From Planctomycetota bacterium (GTDB lineage: Bacteria > Planctomycetota > Phycisphaerae > Phycisphaerales > SM1A02), in NCBI GenBank assembly GCA_003671065.1, contig QWPU01000050.1, positions 1 to 13,140 of the forward strand: a stretch of DNA of 13,140 nucleotides, read 5' to 3'. The notes under the pieces were generated by a model. The model had not been told where the DNA came from. It ran no database searches and saw nothing but the letters and a program-made list of their open reading frames with translations. Positions 7,221 through 13,140 of the stretch are shown here, one piece after another. A program made the translations under genes and the position numbers. How positions within the stretch are numbered: the first letter of the stretch is position 1; the number at the start of each line of letters is the position of its first letter.

Positions 7221-7640
7221 ATGAATCAGGCCCGATCCGACCTCCAGTCGATTCCTGTGTTACCTTCTCGATCCGTGCCAAACGCTCGCCGAACCATTCC
7301 TCACCTGCGACTGACAGCTGCGATTTTGGTCGCCATGCTGGCCGCGCTTGCTGGTGGACTTGATTCAGAAAATAGCGAGCAACGCGCGCGACGCGCTCAA
7401 CTGAACTCGGCGCTGAGGCTGGTATCGATCGCCCCCGCGGCAGTCGATCACGCGCATGTCACCATCGCGCTCAACACTCGACAGACCTTCACGCGCCTTG
7501 ATGGCGTGAGCAATGATCATGCGCCAGACGCTGCGACTTCGCGAGCGTCTCGCCTCACTCGAAGAGCCGCGGGCACTTCACGCGCTTTCACGCTGCAAAC
7601 TTCTGCACTACCGCCGCCGGCGCCTTCGCAACAGATCTGA
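7221..7640 (+). CDS. Small membrane-targeted protein upstream of secA (possible SecM-like regulatory peptide)
   Basis: A 139-residue ORF from ATG 7221; in-frame GTG codons at 7257 and 7275 would give shorter versions (121 residues from 7275). I do not recognise a family. It has a signal-like N-terminus: basic R23-R24 and R30, then a hydrophobic run (31-44, LTAAILVAMLAALA) and G-G. The rest is rich in Ala, Arg, Ser and Thr and ends with L-P-P-P-A-P-S-Q-Q-I (130-139). It is divergent from the ABC operon and ends 113 bp before secA on the same strand. A small exported protein directly ahead of secA, with a polyproline motif near its end, is the arrangement of SecM, whose ribosome stalling senses Sec activity and controls secA translation. 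The SecM stalling sequence itself is absent, so this role is inference. No good ribosome binding site is visible, and it could be a chance open frame. Confidence 0.45.
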   Translation: MNQARSDLQSIPVLPSRSVPNARRTIPHLRLTAAILVAMLAALAGGLDSENSEQRARRAQLNSALRLVSIAPAAVDHAHVTIALNTRQTFTRLDGVSNDHAPDAATSRASRLTRRAAGTSRAFTLQTSALPPPAPSQQI

Positions 7641-7645
7641 TCTGT
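7631..7645 (+). promoter_or_regulatory. Perfect palindrome over the stop codon of the small ORF
   Basis: ACAGATC-T-GATCTGT is a perfect 7-bp dyad with one central base, covering the TGA stop at 7638-7640. It could be an operator or, as RNA, a short hairpin in the secA leader. A second small stem, CGCTG-CACTC-CAGCG (7704-7718), lies 35 nt before the secA start. Neither has proven function. Confidence 0.3.
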
Positions 7646-7753
7646 CCGCGTGAGTCGTGCTGAAGTTTTTCGTTTCATTTCAATCCATCTTTCTTCGTTC
7701 GCTCGCTGCACTCCAGCGTTCGCGTTCGAGATTTTCTCCCTGTAGAGCAACAC

Positions 7754-10700
7754 ATGAGTCAACTTCTCAAAGGCATTCCCGTTCTCGATTGGTTCGTCCG
7801 TATGACGATGGGCACCAAGAACCAACGCGATGTGAAGCGTTATCTCAAGATCGTCGACCTCGCCAACGCGCTCGAGCCATCGATGCGCGCGCTGACCGAT
7901 GCACAAATCCGCGAGAAGACCGTGGAGTTTCGCGCTCGTGTCGCGTCTGGCGCCAAGCCGTACGACATGATTCCTGAGATCTTCGCGGCCGCGCGTGAAG
8001 CGATGGATCGCGGTGTTGGCATTCGCAACATCTTCAATCCGTCGCGCAACGCAGACCTCAATCATGACGGCGTCGTGAACGCCGATGATCGCTTCGATCC
8101 CTCGCAACTGCCGTTAGAGGTGCGCGCGCAATACGACGCAACTGTCGCAGCCATGCGCGCGGCTGAGCCACGCAATCCTGAGGGCGATCTGGTCGGCTGT
8201 GCCGCTCCACTCGCTGGCTGGGAATATCTCGATATTCCGAACGAGATCTATGCCGCGGTTCGCACGATCTATCCGATGTCGCGTCCGCCCTTTCGCGCTC
8301 GACCATTCGATGTGCAGTTGATCGGTGGCATTGTGCTTGCGGAAGGCAAGATCGCGGAAATGAAGACAGGCGAAGGCAAGACAATCGTCGGACCACTCGC
8401 GTGTTACCTCGCCGCGTGCGAAGAGAAGCAAGTGCATGTCGTCACCGTGAACGACTATCTCGTGCAGCGCGATCGCGATTGGACATTCCCCTTCTTCCGC
8501 GCGCTTGGTCTCACTGTTGGCGCGATTCATCCGCATCACATGCAAGACCAGGACGAGAAGAAGCGCTCGTACTCCTGCGATGTGGTCTATGGCACCACCA
8601 GCGAGTTCGGTTTCGATTACTTGCGCGACAACATGAAGACGCGCACGGAAGAGCAATTGCAGAAGGAACGCGGCTTCGCGATCGTCGATGAGGTGGATTC
8701 GATTCTGATCGATGAAGCTCGCACGCCGCTCATTATCTCGGGGCCCGCGCACTCATCGACGCCGCGCTACGACATGGCCGATTCGATTGCGCGTCACTTG
8801 GTGACGAGGCAATCAGAATGGGACGAGGCCAACACTGATTGCCGACGCATCGAAGAAAAGATCGCCGCGTGCGAAGGCGATATTCGCAATGCGCGCGAGA
8901 AGAATGTGGTGCCAGGAATCAAGAAGACGATGGATGCGGCGCGCAAAGAACTCGCGACGAGTGAAGCGCGTCGTGATCGATTCAAGCAGTTCTACGAAGT
9001 CGAACTCGACAAGAAAACTGCGGGTCTTACCCACGATGGCGTCGAAGAGGCGCAGCGCTACGCGAAGAAACTGGATCCGAGTGTGGCGAGTTTCTATGTC
9101 GGTGACAACATCGACATGCCCCACCTCTGCGAGCAATCCGTGCGCGCTCACACCGTCTACATGCGCGATCGTGATTATGTCGTCGCGCCTGATGAGAATG
9201 GTGTCGAAGGCGTTGTGATCGTCGATCAGAACACGGGCCGCAAGATGGTCGGTCGTCAATGGTCCGACGGATTGCATCAAGCCGTTGAAGCGAAGGAGAA
9301 GGTGAAGGTCAAAGAAGAAACGCAGACGATGGCGACCATCACCATCCAGAATTACTTCAAACTCTACAAGCGCCTCTCAGGCATGACGGGCACCGCTGAT
9401 ACGGAAGCCGAAGAGTTTCACGAGATCTACAAACTCGATGTCGTGTCGATTCCGACCAATGTGCCGATCTCGCGCGATGATCGACAAGACCGCGTGTATC
9501 TGTCGCAGAAAGATAAGTGGAACTCGATCTGCGAGGAAATCAAGGCGTATCACGATGTTGGTCGCCCTGTGCTCGTCGGAACCACTAGTGTTGAGAAGAG
9601 CGAGATGGTCGCGCGCATGCTGGCGGCGAAGCATCAGATTCGCCATGAAGTGCTCAACGCAAAGCAACACGAGCGTGAAGCTGAAATCGTGCTCGGTGCA
9701 GGCAATCTTGCGGGCGTGATGATCGCCACCAATATGGCCGGCCGCGGCACCGACATCAAGTTGCGCGCGTTTACGCGAGACGAATTGCTTGAGCATTGGA
9801 AGCGCCGCAATCTCGCGCCGAACCAAGCGCGCACCAGCATGCCTGATGACGAGATCATCGCGCTGTGCTATCGCCACATCGCCGAGCGCGCGTATGGCAA
9901 AGACATGCTTGAGGGCAAAGATGCGAGTCAAATTCGTTTGATGCTCTTGCGCAATTGGGCTGTCGAGCGTGCGAAGTTTTCCGACAAGAAGGTGGCGAAC
10001 ATGACCGTCGACGCGCTGGTTGATGCGCTCGACGCGGCGGGTCTTCCTCCGCTACACCGACTGCAGATGTGGAAAAACGTCGAGGAAATGGGCGGTCTTC
10101 ACATCGTGGGCACCGAGCGCCACGAGAGCCGACGCATCGACAATCAGTTGCGCGGTCGCGCAGGTCGACAAGGCGACAACGGATCAAGTCGCTTCTTTCT
10201 GTCGATGGACGACGAACTCATGAAGTTGTTCGCGGGCAAAGCGATGCTCAAAGTGCTCAGCACCTTGGGGATGAAGGAAGGCGACGACCTCGAAGACTCG
10301 ATGCTCACGCGCTCGATTGAGAAGGCGCAGCGAAAGGTCGAAGAGCGCAACTTCCAGCAGCGCAAGAACATTCTCGAGTACGACGAACCAATGGAGCACC
10401 AACGGCGCGGCTTCTATGGCATGCGCCAACCGATTGTCCAAGGTCGTGGCGTGAAGAACATCACGCTTCGCTACATCGAAGAAGCGATCGATAAAGCGGC
10501 CGATGATTACCTCGGCAAGATGCATGTCCCCAACACGATTGCGGAGTGGGTACGCGAAAATTGCGGCGTTGCAATTGAAGGCGATCGATTCCTCAAGAAG
10601 GATCGCGAAGAAATCGAGAAGGCGATTCGCATTGATGCTTCGGAAGAAGCGCAAGAAGCGATTCGCGCGACGGCGGGCGAGTGTTTGCCTGTTGAACTTG

Positions 10701-11305
10701 AACCAGAAGAGTGGGACGCGGAAGGATTCGCCAACTGGGCGCATGCGAATTACGGCGCGACTATTACGGCAGAGCAAGTTCGCGCGGGTGATCGTCGAGA
10801 AGCGATTCGTGCTGTGCAAGATGTTGCGATCAAGAAGTTTGCTGATGTCGATCTCTCGCCAATCGGACAGTTCCTCGTGGCAGACTTTGGCGCAACTCAA
10901 TTGGCGCATTGGGCCAATCGAAAGTTTGGCATGACGCTCGAAGATTCGCTGTTCGCAGGAGCCCTGCTTCCTGGCGAGGCCGCAGAGAAATTGGTGGACA
11001 AAGCGCGCGAGGCGTATCACGATCGCGAGATCGGTTACCCAATTGATTTCGCGATCGAAGCAACCAACGCGGGGATGGCGAACAGTGCGGAGACTGCAAT
11101 CGCGCAGTTCTGCGGGTTTGCAAACTCGCGCTACGGCCTTGATTGGAATCCGCAGGCGTTGCCGTCAAGTGATCCGAAAGAACTTCGCAGTTTGCTGGCA
11201 GCGCGGGCGCGTTCGCTTGGAGATGCGGACTTCACGCGCCGAGCGAATGAGTGTCTAGCACGCGGGCGAGATGCTGATTCGATTGCTCAGTGGTTCCTCG
11301 ATTAA
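7754..11305 (+). CDS. secA: Preprotein translocase ATPase SecA, N-terminal 1183 residues (ends at an in-frame TAA)
   Basis: SecA drives unfolded preproteins through SecYEG with ATP. Motifs seen: Walker A AEMKTGEGKT (201-210), TVNDYLVQRD, YGTTSEFGFDYLRDNM, Walker B DEVD (312-315) with SILIDEARTPL, the preprotein cross-linking region, GRKMVGRQWSDGLHQAVEAK, MTGTADTEAEEF, ATNMAGRGTD (to D667), GGLHIVGTERHESRRIDNQL (from G780) and RGRAGRQGD. Compared with E. coli SecA there are large additions. About 90 residues lie between REA83 and RPFDVQL, including a dockerin-type calcium loop (D101-D112). A coiled-coil-like insert spans about 356-421. About 70 extra residues precede G780, and an expanded helical wing region runs from about 923 to 1183. 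The ORF stops at TAA 11303-11305, before the last scaffold helices and zinc motif, which follow in the same frame (next entry). The ATG at 7754 matches the family N-terminus; only a weak ribosome binding site (GTAGAG) precedes it. Confidence 0.95.
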   Translation: MSQLLKGIPVLDWFVRMTMGTKNQRDVKRYLKIVDLANALEPSMRALTDAQIREKTVEFRARVASGAKPYDMIPEIFAAAREAMDRGVGIRNIFNPSRNADLNHDGVVNADDRFDPSQLPLEVRAQYDATVAAMRAAEPRNPEGDLVGCAAPLAGWEYLDIPNEIYAAVRTIYPMSRPPFRARPFDVQLIGGIVLAEGKIAEMKTGEGKTIVGPLACYLAACEEKQVHVVTVNDYLVQRDRDWTFPFFRALGLTVGAIHPHHMQDQDEKKRSYSCDVVYGTTSEFGFDYLRDNMKTRTEEQLQKERGFAIVDEVDSILIDEARTPLIISGPAHSSTPRYDMADSIARHLVTRQSEWDEANTDCRRIEEKIAACEGDIRNAREKNVVPGIKKTMDAARKELATSEARRDRFKQFYEVELDKKTAGLTHDGVEEAQRYAKKLDPSVASFYVGDNIDMPHLCEQSVRAHTVYMRDRDYVVAPDENGVEGVVIVDQNTGRKMVGRQWSDGLHQAVEAKEKVKVKEETQTMATITIQNYFKLYKRLSGMTGTADTEAEEFHEIYKLDVVSIPTNVPISRDDRQDRVYLSQKDKWNSICEEIKAYHDVGRPVLVGTTSVEKSEMVARMLAAKHQIRHEVLNAKQHEREAEIVLGAGNLAGVMIATNMAGRGTDIKLRAFTRDELLEHWKRRNLAPNQARTSMPDDEIIALCYRHIAERAYGKDMLEGKDASQIRLMLLRNWAVERAKFSDKKVANMTVDALVDALDAAGLPPLHRLQMWKNVEEMGGLHIVGTERHESRRIDNQLRGRAGRQGDNGSSRFFLSMDDELMKLFAGKAMLKVLSTLGMKEGDDLEDSMLTRSIEKAQRKVEERNFQQRKNILEYDEPMEHQRRGFYGMRQPIVQGRGVKNITLRYIEEAIDKAADDYLGKMHVPNTIAEWVRENCGVAIEGDRFLKKDREEIEKAIRIDASEEAQEAIRATAGECLPVELEPEEWDAEGFANWAHANYGATITAEQVRAGDRREAIRAVQDVAIKKFADVDLSPIGQFLVADFGATQLAHWANRKFGMTLEDSLFAGALLPGEAAEKLVDKAREAYHDREIGYPIDFAIEATNAGMANSAETAIAQFCGFANSRYGLDWNPQALPSSDPKELRSLLAARARSLGDADFTRRANECLARGRDADSIAQWFLD

Positions 11306-11311
11306 GCGGTC

Positions 11312-11884
11312 GTGAGGCTGACTGAAGCAGAGCGTGATCACGCGAGCAGCAATCCCGAGGAGTTTGTGCAGGAGAAGGTGCGTGATTTGGTCCGACTCGA
11401 ACTCACCCAGTTTGAGCGCTATGTGCTCATTCAGATCCTCGATACTGCATGGAAGGAGAACCTCCACTCGATGGATCAGATCCGTGATTCGATTAGTTTC
11501 CGTGCGTTTAGCCAGAAGGATCCGCGGATTGAGTTCAAGCGCGAGAGCGCGCGCGTGTTCAAGGAAATGCAGGACACAATTCGCGATCGCGTGGTCGACA
11601 TCGCCTTCCGCGGACGACTGAGTCCACAGGTTCCTCGGCAGGCTCCACGGCCGCAGATGCCTGCCGCTGGCGCGCCTGCGGGGATCGGTTCGGACAGCAA
11701 CGCGATCACGAATGCACCTCCGCAAGAAGTAGCGGTCCCCGTCGCGGCGCAACGCGCATTGGCAGCCGAAAATCCAGTGGATCCGGCGAGCATTGCGGTG
11801 GTTGGTCGCAACGAACCGTGTCCGTGCGGAAGTGGTGTGAAGTACCGCTTATGCCACGGAAAGAAGCCTGACCAAGTGGCGTGA
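11312..11884 (+). CDS. secA: SecA C-terminal part: scaffold helices and SEC-C zinc motif, separated by one stop codon
   Basis: The same frame as the upstream SecA ORF resumes after TAA-GCG-GTC; the GTG at 11312 could restart translation, giving 190 residues, but no Shine-Dalgarno is visible. Residues 25-95 match the end of the SecA helical scaffold: FERYVLIQILDTAWKENL, then SMDQIRDSI, FRAFSQKDPRIEFKRES and a closing helix. A Pro/Ala-rich linker (about 104-160) leads to a SEC-C motif, C170-P-C172-G-S-G-x-K-Y-x-x-C181-H182, which binds zinc and contacts SecB or ribosomes in other bacteria. Everything a normal SecA needs is therefore present in two pieces. Either the protein is really split, or ribosomes read through or reinitiate, or the TAA is a recent mutation or sequencing error. 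Counting the stop position, the joined protein would be 1376 codons. Confidence 0.85.
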   Translation: MRLTEAERDHASSNPEEFVQEKVRDLVRLELTQFERYVLIQILDTAWKENLHSMDQIRDSISFRAFSQKDPRIEFKRESARVFKEMQDTIRDRVVDIAFRGRLSPQVPRQAPRPQMPAAGAPAGIGSDSNAITNAPPQEVAVPVAAQRALAAENPVDPASIAVVGRNEPCPCGSGVKYRLCHGKKPDQVA

Positions 11885-11943
11885 GCGACGGCAGTTCGTG
11901 CGGACACATCGCGCGATTGGGCAGACAACTCTTTGACTCATTG

Positions 11944-11973
11944 CAGCGGCCTCGTCAATCGACGAGGCCGCTG
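11944..11973 (+). terminator. Perfect 13-bp hairpin after secA
   Basis: CAGCGGCCTCGTC (11944-11956), loop AATC, and GACGAGGCCGCTG (11961-11973) form an uninterrupted 13-bp GC-rich stem with a 4-nt loop, 59 bp after the secA stop and before the tRNA gene. No T-tract follows, so termination may be imperfect or rely on other factors. Position and perfection make a secA terminator the best explanation. Confidence 0.7.
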
Positions 11974-12015
11974 TCGTAGTAAGCGTTGCGCACGTTGCAT
12001 CTTGTATGCATCGAC

Positions 12016-12043
12016 TTGACGGCACGAAAGTTTTCGTTAGCAT
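12016..12043 (+). promoter_or_regulatory. Candidate sigma-70 promoter of tRNA-Lys
   Basis: TTGACG (12016-12021) and TAGCAT (12038-12043) are separated by 16 nt, which places the start near 12050, three bases before the mature tRNA 5' end. The spacer holds a perfect dyad, ACGAAA-GT-TTTCGT (12024-12037). Another dyad, TGCAT-CTTGT-ATGCA (11996-12010), lies just upstream. Confidence 0.5.
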
Positions 12044-12052
12044 CGTTACTTC

Positions 12053-12125
<73 letters not shown>

Positions 12126-12137
12126 TTTCGGTTCTCT

Positions 12138-12181
12138 CCCGCGCGCGACGACAGATGAAAAAGCACTGTTTCGCGCGCGGG
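12138..12181 (+). terminator. Strong GC hairpin downstream of tRNA-Lys
   Basis: CCCGCGCGCGA (12138-12148) pairs perfectly with TCGCGCGCGGG (12171-12181). An inner ACAG/CTGT stem (12151-12154 with 12166-12169) can stack on it, leaving an A-rich loop. It starts 12 nt after the tRNA 3' end. It may end the tRNA transcript or protect its 3' side from exonucleases; no U-tract follows. A weaker hairpin, GTTGTT/AACAAC (12191-12209), lies behind it. Confidence 0.5.
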
Positions 12182-12266
12182 AAGATCGAAGTTGTTCAGG
12201 CCCAACAACAATCCACACAATTCACACTGACCGCGCTCCCAATACATCCGCACACGCGCTGAGTGC

Positions 12267-13140
12267 ATGACCACCGATCCCACGCAACACCATTCACTCG
12301 TTCGCGCCGTGCACGCTGCACGCGATGCGCTTGAACGCCAGCGAGTTCATTACTTTGGCGCCGTCATTTCGCATGACCTCAACAATGCACTCTTCGCGTT
12401 AGTGGGTCGACTGCAAATTGTGCGACGGAAGATCACCGACCCGCTGCTCGCACAGACGCTCGATCAAGTGCTTGAAACAGCGCACCACATCGAAGCGCAG
12501 ATTTCGACGCTTTATGCGGCATGTCCAAGGGACCCGAGCGCAGAGTCGACGAGCGTTGCACGCAAGAGCATCGCAGCAGCGATCCACGCTGCAGCGGCAA
12601 CGCTTCCGATGACGCTGGCGAATGTTGAAACGGCGATCAACGAAATTCCTGCCGATGCGATGTTCAGCATTGACGAGCGCGCTGTTGCGAGTGCGATTGC
12701 GCAACTTCTGTCGATGCATCGCGAGCGCAACGCGAAGATGGTGGCAGTTGCATGCGCGTGCGTTGGCACGATCGATGCGCCGCGAATTGAACTGTCGTTT
12801 ACGGATCATGCAGGCGCGTGGACGCATGATCTGCGCGCGCCGTCGTTGCTCGACGGATCCTTCGATCTTGCGACGCTTTCACTGGGCACGGCACATCGTG
12901 CGGTGCGTGACGATGGCGGAATCGTTGAGCTCACGCGAACTGATGATGGAGTGCGCAGCGGCGTGAGCTTCGCGATTAGGCGTGGGATTGTGCTGCAGCA
13001 AGAGAGTGATGCGGAGAGTGATAGGGAAAGTGATAGAGTCGCGCCGCGACGAGTGCTCATTGCGGATGACGATGTCGCAGTACGAGCCGTGCTCGTTGCT
13101 GCGTTAGAAGCAGTTGGCGATGATGTGGACACCACGGATG
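12267..13140 (+). CDS. Hybrid histidine kinase/response regulator-like protein (N-terminal 291 codons; 3' end outside window)
   Basis: The frame from ATG 12267 stays open to the window end. There is no signal peptide, membrane segment or sensor domain. Residues about 20-75 form a dimerisation/phosphoacceptor helix pair with H36 in S-H-D-L-N-N-A-L, so phosphotransfer through H36 is likely. Residues about 90-245 occupy the place of the ATPase domain but are divergent. Where the N-box should be there is a helix with L-L-S-M-H-R-E-R-N; the G1 box is reduced to TDHAGAW, while LSLGTAHRAVRDDGGIVEL resembles the G2 end of kinases. A short acidic linker of three E-S-D-x units (246-257) leads to a receiver domain starting RVLIADDDVAV with acidic D267-D269; its phosphorylated Asp lies outside the window. 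It may be a soluble kinase fed by another protein, or a phosphotransfer protein whose ATPase fold no longer works. The start is the only plausible ATG; ribosome binding site weak. Confidence 0.75.
   Translation, partial: MTTDPTQHHSLVRAVHAARDALERQRVHYFGAVISHDLNNALFALVGRLQIVRRKITDPLLAQTLDQVLETAHHIEAQISTLYAACPRDPSAESTSVARKSIAAAIHAAAATLPMTLANVETAINEIPADAMFSIDERAVASAIAQLLSMHRERNAKMVAVACACVGTIDAPRIELSFTDHAGAWTHDLRAPSLLDGSFDLATLSLGTAHRAVRDDGGIVELTRTDDGVRSGVSFAIRRGIVLQQESDAESDRESDRVAPRRVLIADDDVAVRAVLVAALEAVGDDVDTTD
13002..13037 (+). repeat. Three tandem 12-bp units coding the E-S-D-x linker
   Basis: GAGAGTGATGCG, GAGAGTGATAGG and GAAAGTGATAGA follow each other in frame, coding ESDA, ESDR and ESDR. 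They form the flexible acidic linker between the kinase-like part and the receiver. Such short units can change copy number by slippage. Confidence 0.8.

Noticed and set aside
11303..11305. Recoding of the secA stop as selenocysteine or pyrrolysine
   Set aside because: Those use TGA and TAG; this codon is TAA, and no downstream recoding element was evident.
11280..11320. Frameshift as the cause of the secA split
   Set aside because: Both halves are in the same frame, so a single base substitution explains the break; a frameshift would need a compensating second event.

Overview
The window looks like chromosomal DNA from a planctomycete, most likely class Phycisphaerae. The secreted sulfotransferase carries the double dockerin-type motif (D-L-x-x-D-G-x-V-N-A-x-D-L ... 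L-x-x-W-G) that is abundant in that group. SecA is far longer than the usual ~900 residues, and several starts lack a clear Shine-Dalgarno sequence. This placement comes from reading motifs, not from a search.

Left part (1-3447): the first 97 codons of a secreted protein leave the window on the minus strand. They are followed by a 424-bp gap holding a diverged copy of an intergenic repeat, then a lone SPFH/Band 7 membrane protein (717-1547). Next come two near-identical 128-bp tandem copies of the same repeat. Last is a secreted dockerin-bearing aryl-sulfate sulfotransferase (2008-3447) that keeps the known active-site residue spacing.

Middle part (3461-7163, minus strand): a complete ribose-type sugar ABC importer operon in the order double ATPase, permease, periplasmic binding protein. 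ATPase and permease overlap by 4 bp (GTGA). The operon ends 13 bp from the sulfotransferase, tail to tail, and a candidate promoter lies in the divergent region near 7190-7217.

Right part (7221-13140, plus strand): a small ORF with an N-terminal hydrophobic segment and a Pro-Pro-Pro near its C-terminus precedes secA by 113 bp, the arrangement of SecM-type arrest peptides. secA is very long, with an N-terminal insert holding a perfect dockerin/EF-hand calcium loop, a coiled-coil insert, and an expanded helical wing region with repeated W-x4-aromatic-G motifs. A single in-frame TAA (11303-11305) divides it; the C-terminal scaffold helices and SEC-C zinc motif continue in the same frame. Then follow a 13-bp-stem hairpin, a tRNA-Lys(CTT) with its own promoter, another strong hairpin, and the start of a hybrid histidine kinase with a divergent ATPase domain and a receiver domain cut by the window end.

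The points most worth attention are the interrupted and enlarged SecA, the calcium-loop motif inside this cytosolic motor, the SecM-like ORF in front of it, and the dispersed intergenic repeat.
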